Below are positions 45,259 to 53,382 of a stretch of 64,000 nt of DNA, piece by piece. The stretch is taken from contig JBBIOU010000001.1 of NCBI GenBank assembly GCA_037443205.1, positions 186,001 through 250,000 on the forward strand, given 5' to 3'. This DNA comes from JBBIOU01 sp037443205 (lineage in GTDB: Bacteria; Bacteroidota; Bacteroidia; Flavobacteriales_D; UBA2798). Each line of letters starts with the position of its first letter. The stretch's first letter is position 1. Below the pieces are notes generated by a model that was not told the origin of the DNA, made no database searches, and saw only the letters and a list, made by a program, of their open reading frames with translations. A program made the position numbers and the translations under genes.

Positions 45259-45731
45259 TGAGAATAGGCTTTGGTTTTGATGTACACCGCTTAGAAGAAG
45301 GATATGATTTATGGCTGGGCGGCATTAAAATACCTCATCAAAAAGGTGCAGTTGGTCATTCGGATGCCGATGTGCTTTTGCATGCTATTTGCGATGCCAT
45401 GCTGGGTGCTTTAGCCTTACATGATATCGGACACCATTTTCCGGATACAAGCGCTCAATTCAAAGGCATTGACAGCAAAATTTTATTGCAAAAAACTTTT
45501 TCACTAATCATAGAAAAAGGATATACAATTGGCAATATTGATTGCACTGTTTGCTTAGAAAAACCTAAAATTAAACCTTACACTGATGCCATGCGAAAAT
45601 GCATAGCAGAAATATTACAAACCGGGATTGAAAACATTTCAATCAAAGCTACCACCAACGAAAAACTGGGCTATATTGGCGCTGAAGCCGGTATTCAGGC
45701 ATATGCAGTTGTACTTTTAATAAAATCCTGA
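45258..45731 (+). CDS. ispF: 2-C-methyl-D-erythritol 2,4-cyclodiphosphate synthase
   Basis: Makes the cyclic diphosphate of the MEP isoprenoid pathway in the cytoplasm. 157 aa. The metal-binding N-terminus GFDVHRLEEG (Asp and His ligands), the GHSDADVLLHAICDA motif and the TTNEKLGYIG end are all conserved. It overlaps porV by 1 nt and hemB begins 2 nt after its stop. Confidence 0.96.
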   Translation: MRIGFGFDVHRLEEGYDLWLGGIKIPHQKGAVGHSDADVLLHAICDAMLGALALHDIGHHFPDTSAQFKGIDSKILLQKTFSLIIEKGYTIGNIDCTVCLEKPKIKPYTDAMRKCIAEILQTGIENISIKATTNEKLGYIGAEAGIQAYAVVLLIKS

Positions 45732-45733
45732 TC

Positions 45734-46708
45734 ATGCAACACAATCGTCCGCGTAGAAACCGAAAAAATGAAACAATTAGAAACATGGTGCAAGAAACCC
45801 GGCTACCCGTTTCTAATTTAGTATATCCTTTATTTATTGTTGATGGTAAAAAAATAAAACAAGAAATAAAGTCGTTACCGGGCAATTATCGCTGGAGTTT
45901 AGATTTACTGATTAAAGAAATAGAATCATGCATTAAACTGGGTTTAAAATCATTTATCCTGTTCCCGGGAATTGATCAAAAACTAAAAGATAAAACAGCA
46001 AGCTATAGTTACAACGAAAAAAACTTTTACTTACACGCTATCATCGAAATAAAAAAACGTTTTGATGAAATTTGTCTTATTAGTGATGTAGCCATGGATC
46101 CATATAGCAGCGATGGGCATGACGGATTAGTAAAAAACGGAAAAATATTAAATGACGAAACCCTGCCCATATTAGCTAAAATGGCTATTGCGCAGGCGCA
46201 GGCTGGTGTTGATATTATTGGCCCTTCGGACATGATGGATGGAAGAATAGGATATATTCGTAATGCATTAGACCAAAAAGGTTATACCGAAGTAAGCATT
46301 ATGAGTTATACCGCAAAATATGCCAGTGCTTTTTATGGTCCGTTTAGAGATGCTTTGGATAGCGCTCCTAAAAAAGGAGATAAAAAAACCTATCAGATGA
46401 ACCCGGCCAACAAAATTGAAGCCTTACGCGAAGCCGAATTAGATACGCAGGAAGGAGCCGACTTTTTGATGGTAAAACCTGCTTTGCATTATTTAGATGT
46501 AATACAAATCATAAAAAATAGCACCCATTTACCGGTTGCCGCATACCATGTAAGTGGCGAATGTGCCATGCTCTCTGCAGCCTGTAAAAACGGTTGGTTA
46601 GATTACAAAAAAGCCATGCCCGAAACATTGTTGTCTATAAAACGTGCCGGTGCCGATATTATTTTAACTTATTTTGCTAAAGATTATGCTGCGCTTAAAA
46701 TAAGTTAA
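45734..46708 (+). CDS. hemB: Delta-aminolevulinic acid dehydratase (porphobilinogen synthase)
   Basis: Condenses two 5-aminolevulinates to porphobilinogen in haem synthesis. 324 aa. The Schiff-base lysines are in MSYTAKYASAFYGPFRD (Lys195) and FLMVKPALHYLD. The metal region reads DVAMDPYSSDGHDG, with Asp in place of the Cys residues of zinc-type enzymes, which indicates a Mg-dependent type. Last gene of the porV-ispF-hemB unit; a dispersed repeat follows. Confidence 0.95.
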   Translation: MQHNRPRRNRKNETIRNMVQETRLPVSNLVYPLFIVDGKKIKQEIKSLPGNYRWSLDLLIKEIESCIKLGLKSFILFPGIDQKLKDKTASYSYNEKNFYLHAIIEIKKRFDEICLISDVAMDPYSSDGHDGLVKNGKILNDETLPILAKMAIAQAQAGVDIIGPSDMMDGRIGYIRNALDQKGYTEVSIMSYTAKYASAFYGPFRDALDSAPKKGDKKTYQMNPANKIEALREAELDTQEGADFLMVKPALHYLDVIQIIKNSTHLPVAAYHVSGECAMLSAACKNGWLDYKKAMPETLLSIKRAGADIILTYFAKDYAALKIS

Positions 46709-46795
46709 TATCCAGGCACAAGTATTTTCTTAATAATACGTTTTTTAAATAGCCAAATTTTAAGCAATTAAAATATACTTTTTTTATCAATTATT

Positions 46796-46932
46796 AACCC
46801 AAATTCAGCATTAGAAATTTGGATTTATTTCAAATTTTCCGCCAGAGACGGACTGAGTGTGTTGAGTGTCGTGTGGGATTTGGGTTATCCGCCATCAGGC
46901 GAACATTACGCATGCTAATGCGTAATGTGGGA
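46796..46932 (+). repeat. Structured dispersed repeat A, copy 1
   Basis: 137-bp element, about 92% identical by eye to 60041-60177 on the opposite strand. It contains a 10-bp closing pair (TAACCCAAAT from 46795, ATTTGGGTTA to 46887), a hairpin AAATTTG/CAAATTT (46815-46821, 46831-46837), a small CGCC-ATCA-GGCG hairpin (46890-46901) and an 11-bp hairpin ACATTACGCAT/ATGCGTAATGT (46903-46928). It ends 5 bp from the yggS stop codon. Confidence 0.85.
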
Positions 46933-46937
46933 TTAAT

Positions 46938-47609
46938 TTAATTTCTTGCACCAAAAATAGACGAACCCAAACGTAACATGGTTGAGCCTTCTTCTAAGGC
47001 TATCTTCCAATCGCTGCTCATACCCATGCTTAAAACAGAAATATCTAAATTTTTAGTTGACGACTTACTAACTTTAATATTGTTTGCAATGGTTTTAAGC
47101 ATCTTAAATTCATTGCGTATAGTGTATTCATCATCAGTATTTGTAGCCATACCCATCAGGCCGATTACTTTAATGTTATTAAGTTGCTTAAAATCGTCCG
47201 AAGAAATCATCTGCATAAGTTCAGTTTCACTCATTCCAAATTTAGTATCCTCTAGTGCAATATGAATTTGAATTAAGCAATTTATAACTCTTTGGTGTTT
47301 GAGTGCCTGCTTATTGATTTCTTTTAAAAGCTTGTAAGAGTCAACACTATGAATTAATTCTATAAACGGAGCAATATATTTTACTTTATTAGATTGTAAG
47401 TGTCCTATAAAATGCCAGATAATGTCTTTAGGCAACTGTGCATATTTTTCGGTTAGTTCCTGCACATAATTTTCGGCAAAATTGCGATGACCCGCCTGAT
47501 AAGCCTCAATAATGGCATCCACTGGTTGGGTTTTAGAAACCGCCACCAAAGTAATATCCGGGGGCAAAATATTTTTGTAATACAAAATATTATCAGATAT
47601 AAAACCCAT
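46938..47609 (-). CDS. YggS family PLP-binding protein
   Basis: 223-aa PLP homeostasis protein (PLPBP), an alanine-racemase-like TIM barrel. The PLP lysine is in LVAVSKTQP (Lys26), followed by NFAENYVQE and WHFIGHLQSNKVKYI, which are diagnostic. It follows the DUF1015 gene by 4 nt and is the last gene of the serA-DUF1015-yggS transcript. Confidence 0.95.
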   Translation of the reverse strand: MGFISDNILYYKNILPPDITLVAVSKTQPVDAIIEAYQAGHRNFAENYVQELTEKYAQLPKDIIWHFIGHLQSNKVKYIAPFIELIHSVDSYKLLKEINKQALKHQRVINCLIQIHIALEDTKFGMSETELMQMISSDDFKQLNNIKVIGLMGMATNTDDEYTIRNEFKMLKTIANNIKVSKSSTKNLDISVLSMGMSSDWKIALEEGSTMLRLGSSIFGARN

Positions 47610-47613
47610 ATAA

Positions 47614-48852
47614 TTAAATTATACTTTGTATAATTAATCCACTGCGCAATTTAGGTTCGATGTAAGTTGTTTTTGGCGGCATAATGTTATTGGTGTCTGC
47701 CACTCTTTTTAAGTCATCTATGGTAACTTTATAAAGTGCAAATGCTACGGCAGCCTTACCAGAATCTACGATATTTCTTAATTCTTCCAATCCAAGCGTA
47801 CCATTTACAAAGTTTATTCTGGTATCAGTTTTTAAATCGTGTATGGCTAACACCGGAGACAAAATGTAATCAGATAATATTTTAGCATCGAGCGAATCAA
47901 CCGGGTGCTGATTATTTGTGAGGCTTTTTAAGGGAGTTAACAAATACCAACCATCTTTCAAATACATGGATATTTCATGCTTTTGGGAAGGTATATGTGG
48001 TGTTTTACCGGTTTTTTTGATATTAAAGTGCTTGCTGATTTTTTTTATAAAACTTTGTGTACTTAATCCGTTTAAATCTTTTACTACGCGATTAAAATCA
48101 TGTATCTTTAATTGTTTTTCATTGATAAAAAACGACATAAAAAAATTGTGCGGAGCATTTTTATCGGCATGCAACTTTCTTCTTTCGCGGGCTAATAATG
48201 CCGAAGAAGCGCTGCGGTGATGACCATCGGCAATATACAATGTATTTATTTTTGAAAATTCGCTTATAATTTTTTGTATGTCTTTCTTGTCATCAATAAT
48301 CCATAACAGATGAGTAATAGTATCGCTGGTGGTAAACTCGTATTCGGGGCGAATTTGGGTATATTTTGCTATTAATTTTTCTACCTGTTTATTTTCGGGG
48401 TATGTAAGTAATACCGGCTCGGCATTAAAGCCGCATACCTCCAGATATTTTTTAAAAATCTCCTGGCGTTTGGTAAGTGTTTGTTCATGAATTTTGATGG
48501 TTCCCGACAAATAATCATCTACCGAGGCACCGGCAATAATACCGGTAAACGGGTGATTATTTTTAATTTGTTTATACAAGTAAAAACAATCTTTTTTGTC
48601 TTTTTGAAATATGCCTGCATGAACAAAATCATCAAATTTTTTTTTTACTAATTGAAACCGTTCGACAGAATTAGGTTTGGTAAGTGCTTTTTTTCCAAAT
48701 TCGGGTAAAATAATATGCAAGAAAGAATAAGGGTTTTCTTGCAATTTAGCCTGTAAAATATTTTTTTTATAGGTATTTACTGCACGCGAGGCTACTAAGT
48801 GAACTTTATCGCGTACCGGGCGAATGGCTTTAAATGGTTTAATGACAGCCAT
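47614..48852 (-). CDS. DUF1015 family protein
   Basis: 412 aa, cytoplasmic. Family signatures: the N-terminal FKAIRPVRDKVHLVASRA, the central YIADGHHRSASSALLARE and the C-terminal MPPKTTYIEPKLRSGLII. DUF1015 proteins often neighbour serine-biosynthesis genes; here serA lies 6 nt upstream. Function is not established, although a SerC/SerK-like role has been proposed for some members. Part of the serA operon. Confidence 0.9.
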   Translation of the reverse strand: MAVIKPFKAIRPVRDKVHLVASRAVNTYKKNILQAKLQENPYSFLHIILPEFGKKALTKPNSVERFQLVKKKFDDFVHAGIFQKDKKDCFYLYKQIKNNHPFTGIIAGASVDDYLSGTIKIHEQTLTKRQEIFKKYLEVCGFNAEPVLLTYPENKQVEKLIAKYTQIRPEYEFTTSDTITHLLWIIDDKKDIQKIISEFSKINTLYIADGHHRSASSALLARERRKLHADKNAPHNFFMSFFINEKQLKIHDFNRVVKDLNGLSTQSFIKKISKHFNIKKTGKTPHIPSQKHEISMYLKDGWYLLTPLKSLTNNQHPVDSLDAKILSDYILSPVLAIHDLKTDTRINFVNGTLGLEELRNIVDSGKAAVAFALYKVTIDDLKRVADTNNIMPPKTTYIEPKLRSGLIIQSII

Positions 48853-48858
48853 GAATGA

Positions 48859-49818
48859 TTACTTAAAAAATGCAATTATTTTTTCGGCCAGCTCTACCCC
48901 TATTCTGTCTTGTGCTTCAATGGTAGAGGCACCAATATGCGGGCTGAGCGAAATTTTTTTGTGTTCAAGAATTTCTTTTGCCGGGGTTGGTTCGTTTTCA
49001 AAAACATCTAATGCGGCATGAGCAATTTTTCCGTTGTTGAGGTATTCTATCAATGCTTTTTCGTCAATGCTTCCGCCTCGCGAAGTATTTACCAGACATA
49101 CTCCTTTTTTCATTTTTTCCATCTCGGTTCTACCTAATAAAGCACCGCCATCTTTTTGTTTGGGTACATGCAGAGTAATAAAGTCGCTATTTGCCAGCAA
49201 TTCGTCTATACCAACTGTTTTAACGGCAACCGATACTTTTCCATAGCCGTGTATTTCCCATTCGATGTTAATTGTTTTGGGAATAGAATCTACACACAAT
49301 ACTTTCATGCCGCAACCCAGTGCATATTGAGCTACACTTTGCCCGATTCTTCCAAAACCTATTATACCCAATGTTTTTCCTCTTAATTCAACACCTTTGG
49401 CGTAATTTTTTTTCAATGTATTAAATTCGGTATTTCCTACCAACGGCATCTTTCTGTTTGAGTCGTATAAAAAACGAGCCATACTAAATAAATGTGCAAA
49501 TACCAGTTCAGCAACCGATTGCGAAGAAGCTGCGGGAGTGTTTATTACCTCTATGCCTTTGTCTTTTGCATATTGCACATCAATATTATCCATCCCCACT
49601 CCGCCCCGACCTATGAGTTTCAATCCCGGGCATTTATCTATTAAATCTTTTCTTACGGTTGTTGCACTTCTTACCAATATCGCATCAAATGAATCTTTGT
49701 TTAATGCCTCCGCCAGGTTTTCCTGGGCAATTTTTTCGGTAACTACTGTATAACCGGCTTTTTCAAGAATTATTTTTCCTGATTCATCAATGCCATCATT
49801 CGCCAATATCTTCTTCAT
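48859..49818 (-). CDS. serA: D-3-phosphoglycerate dehydrogenase (short form)
   Basis: First step of serine synthesis, oxidising 3-phosphoglycerate with NAD. 319 aa, without the C-terminal ACT domain of the long form, so feedback inhibition by serine through that domain is not expected. The NAD fold GKTLGIIGFGRIGQSVA, the catalytic region GRGGVGMDNID and the His in LSPHIGASTIEAQ are intact. First gene of the operon with DUF1015 and yggS. Confidence 0.93.
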   Translation of the reverse strand: MKKILANDGIDESGKIILEKAGYTVVTEKIAQENLAEALNKDSFDAILVRSATTVRKDLIDKCPGLKLIGRGGVGMDNIDVQYAKDKGIEVINTPAASSQSVAELVFAHLFSMARFLYDSNRKMPLVGNTEFNTLKKNYAKGVELRGKTLGIIGFGRIGQSVAQYALGCGMKVLCVDSIPKTINIEWEIHGYGKVSVAVKTVGIDELLANSDFITLHVPKQKDGGALLGRTEMEKMKKGVCLVNTSRGGSIDEKALIEYLNNGKIAHAALDVFENEPTPAKEILEHKKISLSPHIGASTIEAQDRIGVELAEKIIAFFK

Positions 49819-50079
49819 TATTAATCTATTTTTTTATTGCTTCAAAATTATTTATTTGAATTTTAACAAGCAATATAAAGTATTAACAATTCATACATCT
49901 TATTAATCATGCAAAGAACGTTATTTTTTCGACATAAAAATCTGATTAACAGAAATATTATGTAATTTTATAAGCACTTAACACAAGAAAGTCTGTTTTT
50001 AATTTTTTGTGTGCTGTAACTTTTGCATAGTTCAAAATGTTACACTGTTAGTAAGACAACCATTTAACCAAGGGTAAAC

Positions 50080-50571
50080 TTGACGCGGCAGGAATACCAT
50101 AAAGCTGTAGACACTTATTCGGCAAGGCTTTTTCGTTTTGCGTTTAAAGTGTTGCGCAATACTGATGATGCCCGCGACATTGTTCAGGATTGCTACCAGC
50201 GTTTATGGGAAAACCGAAGCGAAGTGCTCTTTGAAAAATGCAGGCCGTGGCTATTTACTGTTGCATACAATGCAATGATGAATATGCTCCAAAAACAAAA
50301 CAGGGTAATGTTGGTAGAAAACTACCACAACCTCGAAACCCCGGGCAATGAACAAATGTTTGATTTACGCGAATTGCTCGATAAATGCCTGGCTGAATTG
50401 CCTGCTATTCAACAATCGGTTGTTTTACTGAGAGACCTGGAAGGATATGATTACCGCGAAATCGGTAATATTTTAAACCTTAACGAAAGTCAGGTTAAAG
50501 TTTATCTGTTCAGGGCTCGCCAAAAAATTAAAAATTATATTAAAGACTTAACTGTGTTATCGCATGAGTAA
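50080..50571 (+). CDS. ECF-type RNA polymerase sigma factor
   Basis: 163 aa. Region 2 (NTDDARDIVQDCYQRLWENR) and region 4 (AIQQSVVLLRDLEGYDYREI) are clear. ECF sigma factors direct transcription after release from an anti-sigma factor. The start is TTG at 50080. Its stop overlaps the ATG of the anti-sigma gene by 8 nt, giving 1:1 translation. A -7-like TAACTTTTG at 50017-50025 may be its promoter. With the downstream two genes it forms a compact operon. Confidence 0.93.
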   Translation: MTRQEYHKAVDTYSARLFRFAFKVLRNTDDARDIVQDCYQRLWENRSEVLFEKCRPWLFTVAYNAMMNMLQKQNRVMLVENYHNLETPGNEQMFDLRELLDKCLAELPAIQQSVVLLRDLEGYDYREIGNILNLNESQVKVYLFRARQKIKNYIKDLTVLSHE

Positions 50572-52321
50572 AATTTCGCACCACAACATCGAAGAGTGGT
50601 TATTTAACTTTGCCGAAGGTAATCTGAATGCTGCCGAAGTAAAAGAATTAAAAGCATTTATTCAAGCCAACCCCCAATATGCCGATGAACTTGAGTTTTG
50701 GCAACAAACAAAAATACAGGAAAGCGTACCTGAATTTAATAATGATAACTTACATGAAATAGCCAATTTACAAGTAAAAGGTTTTAAGCGTACCATAGCC
50801 TTACTATCACTGATAGGTATCATGGGCATTGCTTTAGTTTGGTATTACATTGTTAATAACCATAATTCACCAAACAACACCTTCAATAATAACTTAAAGA
50901 CAAGTAACATTATATCTGCAAACAATAGCAATAAACAAATAAATACCCTTGAAAATAATTCTTCGGAAGAAAACTATTCAGCACCAACAATTTTAGAAAA
51001 TAATAATTCCATAAATGCTTCGGACAATAAAGTTGATACAAAAAACAAAAAAAATATTGAAGCATACCAAACAACTTATAAAGCGCAGCGAAAAGCTGTG
51101 TCAACAAGCATAAACAACAATTATGCAGGCCCGCAGAATCCGGTTAGCCAAGCATATTATTCTGCAAATAACAACACTCAGCAAAATATAGTTTTTAATG
51201 ATAATGATTTAAGCAACAATGCTGAAATTAATAATGCTAATACCGGTAATAATATTTCAGAAAAAGTTGAAAAAATAAAACATCGCAACAATATTTATGA
51301 AGGTTTCAGAAAAACTTATCTAAAACCCGACTTCGAATATATTTCGCAAAAAAATCAACCTGTAAAATTTGAATTAAGCGAACAAAAGAAAAATAATAAA
51401 AAGTTTTTTGATTATGAACTGGGCTTTTACAACAGCAAAAACATTTATTTATTGCATATCGAAAACAATTTACTGAATGAATATGCAGCAAGTGCCGGTT
51501 CGGGAGGAACAGGTAATTTACAGCTAAATTATCTGAACAGATATACAGGTTCTGCACAAAACAACATGGCTTATATGGCTGCAATTGATTTTTACAGTAA
51601 AAAAATAAATAGCGGATTTGCTTTGTTAACACGTTATCAGGAAATAGGCAATGGCAAAATAGATAATCTTCAGGTTAATTTACTTTATTCTTATAAAATA
51701 AAAATTGATAGATACAACCTTATTGAAGCCGGTGTAGGTATTGGCTATAATCAAATAAACAATTCCATCAATTATGGCAATACACCGATTGAGGTAACTC
51801 CGGGTAACATATACATTACTGCAGGAAATAATCAGGCAGGTTTTCGCAAGTTACAACTATCCCCAAGCGCCATTTACCATAGCAAATATTTTTACGCTTT
51901 AGCAGGCACTGACATTATACCGGGTAAAAATACCCTAAGAATAAACGAATATACAGTTTATAACGGCCATTTGCCTGCCAAAATAAAAACAACTGTGGGT
52001 ACCGATTTTAAACCTTACTACGATAATCGTTGGTCAGTTTCACCACAGATTAGTTACATACACCGGGGCAAACAAAATGAATTTTGGTTGGGTGGAGTGT
52101 ATCGCTATAGCGGTGCAGGGATAGGATTAAGTGTAGCAAGCAACAAACAGATTATGGGTTGTTTGAGTTTTATGTATGACAAGTTCATGCTGGGTTATAA
52201 CATCAATTACGGAAAAAGTTATTTCAATAATCAATATTACCTCACACACGAAGCAAACATCAGAATTGCCTTTAATGCATTAGAAAAGAAAAAGGTTGCC
52301 ATTTTAGACAGTGAAAAATAA
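50564..52321 (+). CDS. Anti-sigma factor with periplasmic linker and C-terminal outer-membrane barrel (Dma-like)
   Basis: 585 aa with a striking architecture. Residues 1-55 are a cytoplasmic anti-sigma-like helical domain (EEWLFNFAEGNLNAAEVKEL, then ANPQYADELEFWQQ). Residues 77-97 are one membrane helix. Residues 98-about 280 are an Asn/Gln/Ser-rich, low-complexity linker. Residues about 285-575 are amphipathic beta-strands (VSPQISYIHRG, WLGGVYRYSGAGIGLSVAS, KFMLGYNINYGKSYF), whose spacing resembles the end of the PorP/SprF barrel. This fits dual-membrane-spanning anti-sigma proteins reported in Bacteroides. It overlaps the sigma gene and precedes a porP gene by 15 nt. Confidence 0.8.
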   Translation: MSKISHHNIEEWLFNFAEGNLNAAEVKELKAFIQANPQYADELEFWQQTKIQESVPEFNNDNLHEIANLQVKGFKRTIALLSLIGIMGIALVWYYIVNNHNSPNNTFNNNLKTSNIISANNSNKQINTLENNSSEENYSAPTILENNNSINASDNKVDTKNKKNIEAYQTTYKAQRKAVSTSINNNYAGPQNPVSQAYYSANNNTQQNIVFNDNDLSNNAEINNANTGNNISEKVEKIKHRNNIYEGFRKTYLKPDFEYISQKNQPVKFELSEQKKNNKKFFDYELGFYNSKNIYLLHIENNLLNEYAASAGSGGTGNLQLNYLNRYTGSAQNNMAYMAAIDFYSKKINSGFALLTRYQEIGNGKIDNLQVNLLYSYKIKIDRYNLIEAGVGIGYNQINNSINYGNTPIEVTPGNIYITAGNNQAGFRKLQLSPSAIYHSKYFYALAGTDIIPGKNTLRINEYTVYNGHLPAKIKTTVGTDFKPYYDNRWSVSPQISYIHRGKQNEFWLGGVYRYSGAGIGLSVASNKQIMGCLSFMYDKFMLGYNINYGKSYFNNQYYLTHEANIRIAFNALEKKKVAILDSEK

Positions 52322-52324
52322 AAA

Positions 52325-52331
52325 AAGGAGG
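52325..52331 (+). promoter_or_regulatory. Strong Shine-Dalgarno of the second porP gene
   Basis: AAGGAGG, 5 nt from the ATG at 52337. It begins directly after the stop codon of the anti-sigma gene, so translation of porP may depend on this site rather than on read-on from upstream. Confidence 0.7.
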
Positions 52332-52336
52332 TTGTT

Positions 52337-53317
52337 ATGAAAAATATATTTACTAACCAATTAAAAATAACGGCTCTGCTAATATTGAGCTTAGTAACAA
52401 GCGTTGAATTAGCAGCTCAAGACCCAGAATTTACACAGTTTTATGCAAATCCATTATATCTAAATCCTGCATTTGCAGGTGCTAAAAGATGCCCCCGTAT
52501 ATGTATGAATTACCGAAACCAATGGCCTGCACTTTCGGGAACATTTGTTACCACCAGTGTTTCGTACGACCAACACGTAAACAATCTAAGTGGCGGCTTA
52601 GGCTTATTGGTAACCAACGACCGTGCGGGTATGGCTACTTTAAATACTACCAATGTGAGTGCCATCTATGCCTATCAATTAAAAATCGGACGTGAGTTTT
52701 CTATGCGGTTTGGAGTACAAGCCACGTATTTTCAAAAATCATTAGACTGGAACAAACTAACCTTTGGTGATATGATAGACCCGCGCAGAGGTTTTGTTTA
52801 CCAAACTGCCGATATACCCCGTGGCGGAACTGCAAGTAACGTAGATTTTTCAGCAGGTGCATTAGGTTTCAGCGAAAATTTCTTTATCGGCTTTTCGGCA
52901 CATCATTTAACAGAGCCTAACGAATCATTAATTGTAGGCAATTCTCCGTTACCGCGAAAATTTTCAGGACATGCCGGAGCTATTATTCCCTTATCCAACA
53001 GTAAATATACTACCAATGATGCCAAAATATCTCCCAATATACTTTATCGTTCGCAAGGAACCTTTCAACAATTAAACATGGGGTTATATTTAATGACTAA
53101 CTCTATTGTGGGAGGGGTTTGGTACAGAAACAAAGATGCCTTTATTGTTTTAATAGGCATACAAACCGATAATTTCAGGATAGGCTATAGTTATGATGTA
53201 ACCACATCCAAACTGGGCACATCAACAGGCGGCTCGCACGAAGCCTCCATGCAAATTATATTTCCGTGTAAGCCCCCCGTGCGCAGATTTAGAACTATCA
53301 GTTGTCCTTCGTTTTAA
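52337..53317 (+). CDS. porP: PorP/SprF family T9SS outer-membrane protein, copy 2
   Basis: 326 aa with a signal peptide ending LAAQ. The mature protein starts QDPEFTQFYANPLYLNPAFAG and ends RTISCPSF, as in copy 1. Differences between copies concentrate in the signal peptide, near residues 55-85 and in the last 40 residues. It is the third gene of the sigma/anti-sigma operon and probably a target or output of that pair. It ends before a hairpin shared with the convergent amidohydrolase gene. Confidence 0.93.
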   Translation: MKNIFTNQLKITALLILSLVTSVELAAQDPEFTQFYANPLYLNPAFAGAKRCPRICMNYRNQWPALSGTFVTTSVSYDQHVNNLSGGLGLLVTNDRAGMATLNTTNVSAIYAYQLKIGREFSMRFGVQATYFQKSLDWNKLTFGDMIDPRRGFVYQTADIPRGGTASNVDFSAGALGFSENFFIGFSAHHLTEPNESLIVGNSPLPRKFSGHAGAIIPLSNSKYTTNDAKISPNILYRSQGTFQQLNMGLYLMTNSIVGGVWYRNKDAFIVLIGIQTDNFRIGYSYDVTTSKLGTSTGGSHEASMQIIFPCKPPVRRFRTISCPSF

Positions 53318-53344
53318 AGATGCTTTATTTGGTGTTGGTAAAAT

Positions 53345-53382
53345 GGGAGCAGGTGTTATTCGAAAGAATAAACCTGCTCTCC
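53345..53382. terminator. Hairpin overlapping convergent gene ends
   Basis: Sequences either side of a GAAA loop (53362-53365) pair: TTATTC/GAATAA, then after one bulged base a second helix TGGACGAG-type (GGAGCAGGT against ACCTGCTC), about 16 pairs in all. It lies after porP copy 2 and spans the stop codon of the amidohydrolase, so it may serve both strands. Confidence 0.6.
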
